Shown: positions 1-8,185 of the stretch, piece by piece
Position numbering within the stretch: position 1 is the stretch's first letter
How the letters are laid out: each line of letters opens with the position of its first letter
Assembly: GCA_011391285.1 (NCBI GenBank)
Contig: JAABQU010000256.1
Span: 1 to 13,780 of the forward strand
Source: Thiobacillus sp.
Lineage (GTDB): Bacteria > Pseudomonadota > Gammaproteobacteria > Burkholderiales > Thiobacillaceae
Length of the DNA stretch: 13,780 nt
Reading direction: 5' to 3'
Position numbers and translations under genes: made by a program
The notes under the pieces: generated by a model
Databases searched by the model: none
Told to the model about the DNA's origin: nothing
Seen by the model: the letters and a program-made list of their open reading frames with translations, nothing else

Positions 1-736
1 GTTCTGGATCATAGGACGCTGGCTGATCGGCCTGGTGGGGCGCATGTTGCAGCGCGTGCTGGAAAAGCAGAAGGTCGACCCCACGCTGATGCGCTACATC
101 GGCAGCTTCGTCGCGGTCACCCTCAACATCGTTCTGGTAGTCGCCATCCTCGGCTACTTCGGCGTGCAGACGACGACCTTTGCCGCCCTGGTCGCCGGCA
201 TCGGTATCGCCATCGGCGCCGCCTGGGGCGGGCTGTTGTCCAATTTCGCGGCGGGTGCTTTTCTCATCGTGCTGAAACCGTTCAAGGTGGGTGACTTTAT
301 TACCGCGGGGGGCGTCACCGGAACGGTCAGGGAAATCGGCCTGTTCGCCACCGGCCTCGACACGCCCGACAACGTCTTCACCCTCATCGGCAACAGCAAG
401 ATCTTTGGTGACACCATCCAGAACTTCAGCACCAATGCCTTCCGCCGCGTCGAGCTGAAATGCCAGCTCGCGGGCAGCGCCGACCACGTCGCCGCCATGC
501 AGTTGCTGCGCGACAAGCTGCAGGCCATTCCCAACGTGCTGCCCGAGCCGGCGGTGCAGGTCGAGATCCTCGAATTCAACCTCGTCGGCCCGGTGCTCGC
601 GGTGCGGCCTTTCTGCCATACCGACCATTACTGGCAGGTGTATTTCGACGGCAACCGCGTCATCCGCGAAGCGCTGGCCGAAGCCGGCTTCCCGGCGCCG
701 ATGCCCGCGCAACTGATGCTGACCCGCACCGCTTGA
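1..736 (+). CDS. MscS-family small-conductance mechanosensitive channel (5' end outside window)
   Basis: Inner-membrane channel that opens under membrane tension and releases solutes during hypo-osmotic shock. The reading frame is open from base 2, so the start lies upstream of the window. A hydrophobic segment (SFVAVTLNIVLVVAILGYFG) is followed by the glycine/alanine-rich pore helix of MscS (GIGIAIGAAWGGLLSNFAAG) and then by LKPFKVGDFI, which aligns with the RPFRAGEYV region of E. coli MscS. The beta domain follows, with GVTGTVREIG and IGNSKIFGDTIQNFS. The visible part, about 244 codons, covers the last two transmembrane helices and the cytoplasmic vestibule, so only an N-terminal helix or so is missing. 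The stop codon overlaps the TTG start of gluQRS by three bases, suggesting co-transcription. The family assignment is secure; the exact paralogue and gating properties are not visible. Confidence 0.93.
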   Translation, partial: FWIIGRWLIGLVGRMLQRVLEKQKVDPTLMRYIGSFVAVTLNIVLVVAILGYFGVQTTTFAALVAGIGIAIGAAWGGLLSNFAAGAFLIVLKPFKVGDFITAGGVTGTVREIGLFATGLDTPDNVFTLIGNSKIFGDTIQNFSTNAFRRVELKCQLAGSADHVAAMQLLRDKLQAIPNVLPEPAVQVEILEFNLVGPVLAVRPFCHTDHYWQVYFDGNRVIREALAEAGFPAPMPAQLMLTRTA

Positions 737-1677
737 TCGCCGACCCGGCTTACATCGGTCGCTTCGCGCCGTCGCCCACCGGTCCCTTGCATCAAGGGTC
801 GCTGGTTGCCGCGGTGGCGAGTTTCCTCGACGCGCGTGCGGCGGGCGGTCGCTGGCTCGTGCGCATGGAAGACCTCGATCGCCCGCGTTGCGAACCCGGT
901 GCGGCCGACACCATCCTGCGCCAGTTGGAAGCCTATGGCCTCGCCTGGGACGGCGACGTGCTGGTGCAGTCGCAGCGCGACGAGGCCTATGCCGCGGCGC
1001 TCGATGCGTTGAAAGCGCAGGGCGCGGTCTACCCCTGCGCCTGCGCCCGCAGCCAGCTCGCGGACGCGCCGCGCAACCACGAAGGCGAGATCCTCTACCG
1101 CGGCACCTGCCGCAACGGCCTGCCGTCCGGCGCGGTCGCGCGTTCCTGGCGCGTGCGTGTGTTGGATGTGAGCACCCACTTCCACGACCGCATTCACGGC
1201 GACCTGCAGCAGAACCTGGCGCACGACGTCGGCGACTTCATCGTCAGGCGCGCCGACGGCCTGTTCGCCTATCAACTGGCGGTGGTGGTGGACGACGCCT
1301 TCCAGTGCGTCACCCATGTCGTGCGCGGCGCCGACCTGTTGTGGAACACCCCGCGCCAGATTTACCTGCAAACCCTGCTCGGCCTGCCGACGCCGGCCTA
1401 CGCCCACATCCCGCTGGTCACCAATGCCGCCGGGCAGAAGCTTTCCAAGCAGACCCTGGCGCCCGCCCTGCCTCAAACCGGGCGGGGCGCTGTGCTGGCG
1501 CAGACGCTCGCCGTGCTCGGTCATACCCTGCCTGCCGACCTGGCAGGGGCCGCGCCTGCCGAGTTGCTGGCGTGGGCAAGTGCTCACTGGTGTATCGAAA
1601 ACGTGCCGGTCCAGCCCGTGGTTGCCAAGCTTGCCAGCGCACCTGACAATCCCGCTTCGTTCTCAGCCCGTCCCTGA
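733..1677 (+). CDS. gluQRS: Glutamyl-Q tRNA(Asp) synthetase
   Basis: Paralogue of the catalytic half of glutamyl-tRNA synthetase. It attaches glutamate to the queuosine at the wobble position of tRNA(Asp), without an anticodon-binding domain. The 314-residue length fits the family (about 300). The class I HIGH-type signature is GRFAPSPTGPLHQGSL at about residues 9-24, and the KMSKS equivalent is KLSKQ at about 236-240. The family's zinc site appears as C102-x-C104, then Y122-x3-C126. I chose TTG at 733 because it gives a normal N-terminus (MIADPAYIGRFAPSPTG) and because the frame upstream reads as a shadow of the mscS gene. TTG overlaps the mscS stop (TTGA). Translation is probably coupled to mscS. 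Confidence in function is high; the rare start codon is inferred from family length. Confidence 0.95.
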   Translation: MIADPAYIGRFAPSPTGPLHQGSLVAAVASFLDARAAGGRWLVRMEDLDRPRCEPGAADTILRQLEAYGLAWDGDVLVQSQRDEAYAAALDALKAQGAVYPCACARSQLADAPRNHEGEILYRGTCRNGLPSGAVARSWRVRVLDVSTHFHDRIHGDLQQNLAHDVGDFIVRRADGLFAYQLAVVVDDAFQCVTHVVRGADLLWNTPRQIYLQTLLGLPTPAYAHIPLVTNAAGQKLSKQTLAPALPQTGRGAVLAQTLAVLGHTLPADLAGAAPAELLAWASAHWCIENVPVQPVVAKLASAPDNPASFSARP

Positions 1678-1682
1678 TCAAC

Positions 1683-2237
1683 ATGGCCCAGCTCCCGTCC
1701 GCCGTCGAACAAGTCCTGCGCGTCCACGCGTCCTTCATCCACACCGTCGTCAATGCGCTGCGCGATCGCAGCCAGCTGCCCGACCTGATGAAGCAACTCG
1801 ACGCCGCCGAGCAGGCCGGCTGGGCGCGGCTGGTCGGTGCGCTGCGTCATGTCATCAATGGCCGCCGTGACCCTTCGATCAAACTGGGACTGGACGAGGA
1901 GGACAGCATCCTGCTCGATGCCATCCTGCGCGGGATCGATAACCCCGCGACCCTGCCCGCGCTCGACGTCCAGCCCGACGGCAGCAGCGCCGCCCCGGGG
2001 CTTGCTGCCCTGATCGATGCCTCGGCGCGAGGGGACGCGCAGGCGATGTCAGTACTCGCCAACATGGCCGAGCAGATGATGAAGGCGGGCGGCGACATGG
2101 CGCTGCTGGGTGGGCGCATGCGCCGCCTGGTCAACGGCGAACGCGATGCCGACCAGCTGGTCGCCGGCATGGGGCCGCTGGGACGCGAACTCCTGATCAG
2201 CCTGCTCGACGAACTGGCGAAGCTGCGGCCGCAGTGA
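1683..2237 (+). CDS. Conserved-looking alpha-helical protein of unknown function (184 aa)
   Basis: I do not recognise this protein. It starts with ATG five bases after the gluQRS stop, so it is very likely the third gene of the mscS-gluQRS operon, although no clear Shine-Dalgarno precedes it. The sequence is rich in Leu, Ala, Asp and Met and is predicted to be almost wholly helical. There is no signal peptide, membrane segment or cysteine motif, so a cytoplasmic location is likely. Possible landmarks are a charged stretch LGLDEEDSILLDAILRGID near residues 68-87 and a methionine-rich segment MSVLANMAEQMMKAGGDMA near 122-140. Codon use and GC match the neighbours, which argues for a real native gene. 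It is followed by the tRNA promoter, so the transcript probably ends near 2240-2280. Confidence 0.75.
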   Translation: MAQLPSAVEQVLRVHASFIHTVVNALRDRSQLPDLMKQLDAAEQAGWARLVGALRHVINGRRDPSIKLGLDEEDSILLDAILRGIDNPATLPALDVQPDGSSAAPGLAALIDASARGDAQAMSVLANMAEQMMKAGGDMALLGGRMRRLVNGERDADQLVAGMGPLGRELLISLLDELAKLRPQ

Positions 2238-2281
2238 ATCCTGAGCAACCGGTCGGCGTCGTTTTCCCCCGGCAGCGCGCT

Positions 2282-2311
2282 TTGACAGTGCGGCCCGCAA
2301 TCAGCTAAAAT
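2282..2311 (+). promoter_or_regulatory. Sigma70 promoter of the tRNA-Met/miaB unit
   Basis: A perfect TTGACA -35 box (2282-2287) is followed after 18 bases by TAAAAT (2306-2311). A GC-rich discriminator (GCGCGCC, 2312-2318) comes next. Such a discriminator is typical of stable-RNA promoters under stringent control. The predicted start is near 2318, about 37 bases before the mature tRNA. The strength and stringent regulation are inferred from sequence alone. Confidence 0.75.
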
Positions 2312-2354
2312 GCGCGCCTTTTCGGCGGTCGCTAGCCGGATAAGCAGTCCCCAA

Positions 2355-2431
2355 GGTGATGTAGCTCAGTCGGTTAGAGCATCGGATTCATAATCCGGGG
2401 GTCGGTGGTTCAAGTCCACTCATCACCACCA
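2355..2431 (+). tRNA. tRNA-Met (CAT), elongator type
   Basis: The cloverleaf is complete. The acceptor stem GGTGATG (2355-2361) pairs perfectly with CATCACC (2421-2427), followed by discriminator A and an encoded CCA (2429-2431). The D arm is GCTC/GAGC. The anticodon loop is TTCATAA with CAT at 2389-2391, and the T arm contains GGTTCAAGT. The fully paired first base pair (G1-C72) and the absence of three G-C pairs next to the anticodon loop argue against initiator tRNA. A CAT anticodon could also be tRNA-Ile2 (lysidine-modified), but the body reads like elongator Met. It is probably co-transcribed with miaB 78 bp downstream. Confidence 0.95.
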
Positions 2432-2509
2432 CATATCTTTTCGTTGCCGCATTGGTCAAATGCAGCGGCGAAATCCCCGCCCCCAGTCTATTCACTGTCC
2501 CGGCACCCC

Positions 2510-3850
2510 ATGAAGAAGATCTACATCAAAACCTTCGGCTGTCAGATGAACGAGTACGACTCGGACAAGATGGCCGACGTGCTCAATGCGTCCGAGGGCC
2601 TGACCCTGACGGCCACCCCGGAAGACGCCGACGTCATCCTGTTCAACACCTGCTCGGTGCGCGAGAAGGCGCAGGAAAAGGTGTTCCACGACCTCGGTCG
2701 GGTGCGTCACCTGAAGCAGGCCAACCCCAACCTGATCATCGGCGTCGGCGGCTGCGTGGCCTCGCAGGAAGGCGCGGCCATCGTTGCCCGTGCGCCGTTC
2801 GTCGACGTCGTGTTCGGCCCGCAGACCCTGCATCGCCTGCCCGAACTGATCGCTCAGCGCCGCGCGAGCGGCCGCGCCCAGGTCGACATCAGCTTTCCCG
2901 AAATCGAGAAGTTCGACCACCTGCCGCCGGCGCGGGTCGAGGGCGCCTCGGCCTTCGTCTCGATCATGGAAGGCTGCTCCAAGTACTGCACTTTCTGCGT
3001 GGTGCCTTACACGCGCGGCGAGGAAGTCTCGCGCCCGTTCGACGACGTCATCGCTGAAGTGTCCGATCTGGTCGGGCGCGGGGTGAAGGAAGTCACGCTC
3101 CTGGGGCAGAACGTCAACGCCTATCAGGGCGCACTGGAAGAGGGCGGCACCGCCGACTTCGCTTTCCTGCTTGAGATGGTGCACGAGATCCCTGGCGTTG
3201 AACGAATCAGGTACACCACCAGCCACCCGCGCGAAATGACGCAGCGGCTGATCGAGTGCTACGGCACGCTGCCCAAGCTGGTGTCGCACCTGCATCTGCC
3301 GGTGCAGTCCGGTTCCGACCGCATCCTGGCGGCGATGAAGCGCGGCCACACCGTGCTCGAGTTCAAGTCGATTGTCAGAAAGTTGAGAGAGCAGCGCCCC
3401 GACCTCTGCCTGTCTTCCGACTTCATCGTCGGCTTCCCGGGCGAGACCGAAGCGGACTTCGAGGCGACCATGAAGCTCATCGTCGATCTCGACTTCGACG
3501 CCAGCTTCTCCTTCATCTACAGCAAGCGTCCCGGCACGCCGGCATCGGACTATCCGGACGACGTTTCGGCTGAACTGAAGACGCAGCGGCTCATGAGATT
3601 GCAGGCGCAGATCGAGGCGCAGGCGCAGAAGGTGAACCAGGCCATGGTCGGCACTGTGCAGCGCGTGCTGGTCGAAGGCCATTCCAAAAAGAATGCGGAA
3701 GAACTCGCCGGCCGCACCGACAACAATCGCATCGTCAACTTCGCCGGCCAGCCGCGCCTGATCGGCCGCTTCGTCGACGTCACCATTACCCAGGCCCTGC
3801 CGCACAGCTTGCGCGGCGAAGTCGTCACCCTCGAGAGTGCCCCCGCTTGA
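2510..3850 (+). CDS. miaB: tRNA-2-methylthio-N6-dimethylallyladenosine synthase (MiaB)
   Basis: Radical-SAM methylthiotransferase that converts i6A37 to ms2i6A37 in tRNAs reading codons that start with U. It carries two 4Fe-4S clusters. The N-terminal UPF0004 domain supplies C11, C48 and C82 ([32 protein letters not shown]). The radical-SAM motif CSKYCTFC gives C156, C160 and C163. The C-terminus is a TRAM domain (about 375-440, [16 protein letters not shown] onward). The 446-residue length is normal. ATG 2510 gives the canonical start [20 protein letters not shown]; the upstream extension of the frame runs through the tRNA and is not real. No good ribosome-binding site is seen. The stop overlaps the TTG start of the next gene. 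First protein gene of the miaB-ybeZ-ybeY-corC cluster. Confidence 0.97.
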   Translation: MKKIYIKTFGCQMNEYDSDKMADVLNASEGLTLTATPEDADVILFNTCSVREKAQEKVFHDLGRVRHLKQANPNLIIGVGGCVASQEGAAIVARAPFVDVVFGPQTLHRLPELIAQRRASGRAQVDISFPEIEKFDHLPPARVEGASAFVSIMEGCSKYCTFCVVPYTRGEEVSRPFDDVIAEVSDLVGRGVKEVTLLGQNVNAYQGALEEGGTADFAFLLEMVHEIPGVERIRYTTSHPREMTQRLIECYGTLPKLVSHLHLPVQSGSDRILAAMKRGHTVLEFKSIVRKLREQRPDLCLSSDFIVGFPGETEADFEATMKLIVDLDFDASFSFIYSKRPGTPASDYPDDVSAELKTQRLMRLQAQIEAQAQKVNQAMVGTVQRVLVEGHSKKNAEELAGRTDNNRIVNFAGQPRLIGRFVDVTITQALPHSLRGEVVTLESAPA

Positions 3851-4806
3851 AAACCGACATCGTTGAACTGCGTCTGGCCCCGGAAGACAACCGGCGGCTG
3901 GCCAACCTGTGCGGCCCGATGGACGAGAACCTGCGGCAGATCGAGGCGGCATTCGACGTCACCATCGGCCGCCGCGGCGCCAGCTTCCGTTTCAGCGGCG
4001 ACGCCGCCCAGGCAGAAAAGGGCGCGCAGGCGATCGAGCATTTCTACAACCGCGCGCACGACGAACTCTCGCTCGACGACATCCAGCTGGGTCTGGTCGA
4101 ACTCACCCGCGGCCGTGCCGACGAGGAAGGCCCCGCGCTGCGCACCCGCCGCGCCGACCTGCGCGCGCGCACTCCGCGCCAGGGTGGCTACATCGAAAAC
4201 ATCCGCAGCCACGACATCACCTTCGGCGTCGGCCCGGCCGGCACCGGCAAGACCTATCTCGCCGTCGCCTGCGCGGTCGATGCGCTGGAGCGCGAGCAGG
4301 TCAAGCGCATCGTGCTGACGCGCCCGGCGGTGGAAGCCGGCGAGCGGCTCGGCTTTCTGCCGGGCGATCTCACGCAGAAGGTCGATCCTTACCTGCGCCC
4401 GCTTTACGACGCGCTGTACGACCTGATGGGTTTCGACAAGGTGACGCGCCTGATCGAACGCCACGCCATCGAGGTGGCGCCGCTCGCCTTCATGCGCGGG
4501 CGCACGCTCAACCACGCCTTCATCATCCTCGACGAGGCGCAGAACACCACGCCCGAGCAGATGCAGATGTTCCTCACCCGGATCGGTTTCGGCGCGCGCG
4601 CGGTGGTGACCGGTGATCCGACGCAGATCGATCTGCCCAAGCATATGAAATCCGGCCTGCTGGATGCGACCGAGGTGCTGGGTGACGTGCGCGGCATCGC
4701 CTTTACCCACTTCCTGTCCGAGGATGTGGTGCGCCATCCGCTGGTCGGCCGCATCGTTGACGCGTATGCCGCACATCGCGCGGAAACAGGCAAACGTGAG
4801 CCCTGA
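3847..4806 (+). CDS. ybeZ: PhoH-like ATPase (YbeZ)
   Basis: Cytoplasmic P-loop NTPase of the PhoH family, encoded next to the endoribonuclease YbeY and thought to act with it in rRNA and RNA metabolism. Its exact reaction is not settled. The Walker A motif is GPAGTGKT (129-136) and Walker B is FIILDEAQN (about 225-233). [10 protein letters not shown] lies further on, as in superfamily 1 helicase-like ATPases. Residues 1-110 form the KH-like N-terminal region ([17 protein letters not shown]). The start is TTG at 3847, embedded in the miaB stop as TTGA. It gives 319 residues, within the family range, and the first in-frame ATG (codon 25) would remove conserved sequence. The 3' end overlaps ybeY by 11 bases, so translation is coupled. 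Confidence 0.95.
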   Translation: MKTDIVELRLAPEDNRRLANLCGPMDENLRQIEAAFDVTIGRRGASFRFSGDAAQAEKGAQAIEHFYNRAHDELSLDDIQLGLVELTRGRADEEGPALRTRRADLRARTPRQGGYIENIRSHDITFGVGPAGTGKTYLAVACAVDALEREQVKRIVLTRPAVEAGERLGFLPGDLTQKVDPYLRPLYDALYDLMGFDKVTRLIERHAIEVAPLAFMRGRTLNHAFIILDEAQNTTPEQMQMFLTRIGFGARAVVTGDPTQIDLPKHMKSGLLDATEVLGDVRGIAFTHFLSEDVVRHPLVGRIVDAYAAHRAETGKREP

Positions 4807-5254
4807 ATTCAGCCTGTCCGTGCAGTTCGCCTGCGAGGCGGACGATTTGCCGAGCCGCGCACAAATCCGCCGCTGGGTGGCCGCCGCGCTGGAACATCCC
4901 GCCGAAATCACGGTGCGCCTCGTCGATGCCGAGGAAGCCCAGGCGCTCAACCAGGATTACCGCGACAAGGGCTACGTGCCCAACGTGCTGACCTTCGAAT
5001 ACGGCGAAATAGGCCACGATGAATCAGGGCGCGGCGTGCTGGCCGGCGACGTGGTGATCTGCGCGCCGGTGGTCGAGCGCGAGGCACGCGAACAGGGCAA
5101 GCCGCTGAAGCACCATTACGCCCACATGACAGTCCATGGCGTGCTGCACCTGCAGGGTTATGACCACATCGAGCCCGCGGATGCCGAAATCATGGAATCA
5201 CGCGAAATCGCTATACTGAAGCAGTTCCACATCCCCAATCCTTACACTTCCTGA
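4796..5254 (+). CDS. ybeY: rRNA maturation RNase YbeY (zinc endoribonuclease)
   Basis: Single-strand-specific, zinc-dependent endoribonuclease needed for 16S rRNA 3'-end maturation and, together with RNase R, 70S ribosome quality control. The zinc motif H-x3-H-x5-H is plain: HGVLHLQGYDH with H114, H118 and H124. It is preceded by the family motifs LNQDYRDKGYVPNVLTFEY (51-69) and LAGDVVICAPVV (82-93). I chose GTG 4796 because it gives 152 residues, the usual size, and has an AAACAGG-like ribosome-binding sequence a few bases upstream. An in-frame ATG at 4766 would add ten residues ([10 protein letters not shown]). The gene overlaps ybeZ by 11 bases and lies seven bases before corC. Confidence 0.95.
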   Translation: MSPEFSLSVQFACEADDLPSRAQIRRWVAAALEHPAEITVRLVDAEEAQALNQDYRDKGYVPNVLTFEYGEIGHDESGRGVLAGDVVICAPVVEREAREQGKPLKHHYAHMTVHGVLHLQGYDHIEPADAEIMESREIAILKQFHIPNPYTS

Positions 5255-5261
5255 CCGCAAA

Positions 5262-6116
5262 ATGGAGTCCGACAGTAGTCATAAACCGAGCTTGCTCGAG
5301 CGCATCTCCCACTGGCTGATGCGCGAACCCGAAGACCGTGAACAGCTGATCGAATTGCTGCACGGCGCCTACGAAAACAGTCTGATGGATGCCGATGCCC
5401 TGGCGATGATCGAGGGCGTGCTGCAGGTGTCCGAAATGCGCGTCGGCGAGATCATGATTCCGCGCGCGCAGATGGACGTCGTGGACATCAACGACCCGCC
5501 CGAAGTCTTTATTCCCCGCGTCATCGAAACCGCGCACTCGCGCTTCCCGGTCATCGACAAGGACCGCGACGATGTCATCGGCATTCTGCTGGCGAAAGAC
5601 CTGTTGCGGCATTACGCCGAATCCGACAACGACATCCGCGGCATGCTGCGTCCGGCCGTGTTCATTCCCGAGTCGAAGCGGCTGAACGTGCTGTTGAAGG
5701 AATTCCGTTCCAACCGCAATCACATCGCCATCGTCGTCGACGAATACGGCGGCGTCGCGGGCATCGTCACCATCGAGGACGTGCTCGAACAGATCGTCGG
5801 CGACATCGAGGATGAATACGACTTCGACGAGACCGAGGACAACATCATCCGCGAAAACGAAGGCGTGTTCCGCGTGAAAGCCGGAACCGAGATCGAGGAT
5901 TTCAACCAGACCCTCGGCGCGCACTTCTCCGATGAGGAATTCGATACCGTCGGCGGCCTCGTCATTTCGCGCTTCGGTCACCTGCCCAAGCGCGGCGAGT
6001 CGGTCAAGTTCGACGGTTTCCTGTTCAGTATCCTGCGTGCCGACAGCCGCCGCCTGCACGCGGTTCGCGTGACCCGTCTGCCGCCAGAAGAGGACGCGCA
6101 GCTGCCGCTGGTGTAA
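5262..6116 (+). CDS. corC: CorC/YbeX-type CBS-domain protein
   Basis: Soluble member of the HlyC/CorC family, historically linked to magnesium and cobalt efflux and later to ribosome and RNA homeostasis through its conserved neighbourhood with ybeY and ybeZ. Two CBS domains occupy about residues 63-118 and 130-184, including the typical DEYGGVAGIVTIEDVLEQIVG (160-180). An acidic linker (EDEYDFDETEDN) precedes the C-terminal CorC_HlyC domain (about 200-278), whose signature FDTVGGLVISRFGHLPKRGE is present. No DUF21 membrane domain exists, as in E. coli CorC. The 284-residue length is normal. In many proteobacteria lnt follows this gene; here the cluster ends in a palindrome instead. Confidence 0.94.
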   Translation: MESDSSHKPSLLERISHWLMREPEDREQLIELLHGAYENSLMDADALAMIEGVLQVSEMRVGEIMIPRAQMDVVDINDPPEVFIPRVIETAHSRFPVIDKDRDDVIGILLAKDLLRHYAESDNDIRGMLRPAVFIPESKRLNVLLKEFRSNRNHIAIVVDEYGGVAGIVTIEDVLEQIVGDIEDEYDFDETEDNIIRENEGVFRVKAGTEIEDFNQTLGAHFSDEEFDTVGGLVISRFGHLPKRGESVKFDGFLFSILRADSRRLHAVRVTRLPPEEDAQLPLV

Positions 6117-6120
6117 GGCG

Positions 6121-6152
6121 CCGTCATTGCTTCGCGTTGCTCGCAATGACGG
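6121..6152. terminator. Perfect 10-bp palindrome between convergent genes (bidirectional terminator or REP-like)
   Basis: CCGTCATTGC (6121-6130) pairs exactly with GCAATGACGG (6143-6152) around a 12-nt loop. It sits in the 38-bp space between the corC stop and the stop of the opposite-strand methyltransferase gene, where a shared terminator is expected. There is no T-tract on either strand. The CGTCATTGC...GCAATGACG motif resembles palindromes dispersed in several proteobacterial genomes, so it may be a repetitive extragenic element; that resemblance is from memory. Confidence 0.6.
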
Positions 6153-6154
6153 AC

Positions 6155-7300
6155 TTAAAGCGAATGCTGCCTGTCTCCGCGTAAAAATCCGGACAGCGGC
6201 GGGATGCCGCTCGTCCCCAGCCCGATTACCTTGAACAACTCGCCCATCTCGGCCGGCGACACCAGTCGCTGCACCGCATTGGCCTGCGGCAGGTAAGCCG
6301 CTGCATCGGTGGGGGGCGTCTGCATCAGCAGCTCGGTCAGCCCGCTGTTCAACAGAAAACTCGCCTGGCTGGTAAAGCCCACAAGCTCGAGTCCCGAAGC
6401 AACCCCGGCCTTCGCCACGGCACTGAAATCAACGTGTGCGGTGAGGTCGCACAAGCCGGGCAGGTAGAACGGATCGTCCAGCGCATGGTGCCGGTAATGC
6501 ACGCGCAGCGTGCCCATGTGGCGCTGCGGGTGGTAGTACTCGGTGGCGACAAAGCCGTAGTCGATCATCAGGATCAGGCCACGGTCGAGTGCTTGCGCGA
6601 GCGACGCGATCAGCGCCTCGGCTGCCAGATTGATTTCAGAGAGATAGTCCGGCACCCGTTCCGCCGCTTCGGCGCGCGCGCGCAGCACGGGATCATTGAT
6701 CGGGCGGTCTTCCCAGGCGAAGGTGTCGCCTTCGCGCACCACGCCGCGCACCTTCGGCCCCGCATCCGTCCAGTGCACCAGCTCCACGGGCAGCGCGTCG
6801 AGCACTTCGTTGCCGAGGATGACGCCGCTGAAATGCGCGGGCAGCGCCTCCAGCCACTGCACCCGATGTGCAAGCTGCGGCCATTCGCGCGCAATCGTTT
6901 CCTGCTGGCGCTGTCGCAGGTCCGCGCTCACTTCCAGGATGCAATACCGTGCGGGCAGGGCATTCATTCTTTCCAGTTCGCCCAGCACGTCTGCCGCCAG
7001 CCGCCCGCTGCCGGCGCCCAGTTCCAGCACGTCGCCGCCGGTCTCGGCCAGCACCGGCGCAATCGCGTGTGCCAGCGTGCGGCCGAACAGCGGCGTCATT
7101 TCCGGCGCGGTGACGAAGTCGCCCGCCGCGCCAAACTTCATCGCGCCGGCGGCGTAGTAGCCCAGTCCCGGCGCGTAGAGCGCCGCTTCCATGTAGCGCG
7201 AGTACGGGATCCAGCCGCCCGCGTCGTCGATCAACGACTGCAGGTATGCGGTCACGCGCTGGCTGTGGGCAAGGGCGTCAGAAGCAGGGGCGGGGAGCAT
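6155..7300 (-). CDS. SAM-dependent methyltransferase, MidA/NDUFAF7 (COG1565) family
   Basis: Bacterial relative of mitochondrial NDUFAF7, an arginine methyltransferase that acts on a complex I subunit during assembly; the bacterial substrate is unknown. The SAM-binding motif I is VLELGAGSGRLA (91-102). The family-specific ILGNEVLDALPVELV lies at 161-175, preceded by an acidic post-motif segment (ILEVSADLR, 121-129). The N-terminus IPYSRYMEAALYAPGLGYYA (31-50) is diagnostic of the family. A later GLILMIDYGF (241-250) and the RVHYRHHALDDPF region complete the fold. The 381-residue length is normal. It starts with ATG at 7300, divergent from the pteridine reductase with only 74 bp between the two starts, so the promoters must overlap. 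Confidence 0.88.
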   Translation of the reverse strand: MLPAPASDALAHSQRVTAYLQSLIDDAGGWIPYSRYMEAALYAPGLGYYAAGAMKFGAAGDFVTAPEMTPLFGRTLAHAIAPVLAETGGDVLELGAGSGRLAADVLGELERMNALPARYCILEVSADLRQRQQETIAREWPQLAHRVQWLEALPAHFSGVILGNEVLDALPVELVHWTDAGPKVRGVVREGDTFAWEDRPINDPVLRARAEAAERVPDYLSEINLAAEALIASLAQALDRGLILMIDYGFVATEYYHPQRHMGTLRVHYRHHALDDPFYLPGLCDLTAHVDFSAVAKAGVASGLELVGFTSQASFLLNSGLTELLMQTPPTDAAAYLPQANAVQRLVSPAEMGELFKVIGLGTSGIPPLSGFLRGDRQHSL

Positions 7301-7333
7301 GCGGCGGATGACTTCAGGGATAATGCGGAATGG

Positions 7334-7346
7334 CTGGATAATCCAG
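7334..7346. promoter_or_regulatory. Short palindrome in the divergent promoter region
   Basis: CTGGATAATCCAG is a perfect 6-bp inverted repeat around one central base, lying between two divergent genes. It could be an operator, but 6-bp palindromes also occur by chance. No convincing -35/-10 pair was found around it on either strand. Confidence 0.25.
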
Positions 7347-7374
7347 AATCAAGTGACTATAAGGGTGAACCCCG

Positions 7375-8115
7375 ATGCAAGGCAAAGTGGTATTGATCAC
7401 GGGCGGGGCCAAGCGTGTCGGCGCGGCGACCGGCCGCCTGCTGCACGCCAGCGGCGCCAATCTGATGATCCATTACCGCAGTTCGGTCGACGAGGCGCGT
7501 GCGCTGCAGGATGAACTGAATGCCATCCGCCCAGCTTCAGTCGCACTGATCCAGGCGGACCTGCTCGACGTCAACGGCCTGCCCAGCCTCGTCAACCAGA
7601 CCGTCGCCACCTTCGGCGGGCTCGACGTGCTAGTCAACAATGCATCGAGTTTCTATCCCACCCCGGTCGGCACCATCACCATGAAGGACTGGGACAACCT
7701 GATGGGCAGCAACCTGCTCGCGCCCCTGTTCCTGTCGCAGGCCGCCGCACCCGAGCTGAAAAAGCGCCGCGGCTGCATTGTCAACATCGCCGACATCCAT
7801 GCCGAGCGGCCGATGAAAAGCTACGTTGTGTATTCCGTCGCCAAGGCCGGCGTAGTCGGCCTCACCAAGTCGCTCGCTCGCGAACTGGGCCCGCTGGTGC
7901 GCGTCAATGCCGTCGCCCCCGGCCCCATCATGTGGCCGGAAGATGACCCCAACTTCGACGAAGTCTCACGTCAGCGCATCGTCTCCCACACCATCCTCAA
8001 GACCGCTGGTGGTCCCGACGACATTGCCCGGGCGGTGCGCTTCTTTGCCATCGATGCGCCCTATGTGACAGGGCAGGTGCTGGCCGTGGACGGCGGGCGT
8101 AACGCGAAGCTGTAG
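7375..8115 (+). CDS. Pteridine reductase (PTR1/FolM-type short-chain dehydrogenase)
   Basis: NADPH-dependent short-chain dehydrogenase that reduces dihydropteridines, probably dihydromonapterin and/or dihydrofolate, in folate or pterin metabolism. The cofactor motif is ITGGAKRVGAA (8-18), with the TGxxxRxG spacing of pteridine reductases in place of the usual TGxxxGxG. The catalytic residues D140, Y153 and K157 have the 13- and 4-residue spacings of trypanosomatid PTR1, with Asp instead of the ordinary SDR serine. NNAS is at 88-91 and PGPIMWPED near 180. The 246-residue length is typical. The start ATG 7375 is preceded by a good ribosome-binding site (AAGGGTG, 7361-7367). It could act as an alternative dihydrofolate reductase; substrate preference cannot be read from sequence. 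Confidence 0.88.
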   Translation: MQGKVVLITGGAKRVGAATGRLLHASGANLMIHYRSSVDEARALQDELNAIRPASVALIQADLLDVNGLPSLVNQTVATFGGLDVLVNNASSFYPTPVGTITMKDWDNLMGSNLLAPLFLSQAAAPELKKRRGCIVNIADIHAERPMKSYVVYSVAKAGVVGLTKSLARELGPLVRVNAVAPGPIMWPEDDPNFDEVSRQRIVSHTILKTAGGPDDIARAVRFFAIDAPYVTGQVLAVDGGRNAKL

Positions 8116-8185
8116 ACAGCCCTGAACGCCCGGGCCAAGTCAGTCCGGGTCGGGCGAAGCACTCCAGAACGCTATCTGTGCGTGG

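Noticed and set aside
2492..3952. Long open frame of 486 codons on the minus strand across miaB
   Set aside because: It is the antisense of a clear miaB gene. The product is Arg/His/Val-rich low-information sequence, as expected from high-GC antisense, with no ribosome-binding site or family motif.
3550..4950. 466-codon minus-strand frame across ybeZ
   Set aside because: Antisense shadow of ybeZ, ybeY and the end of miaB, with no recognisable domain.
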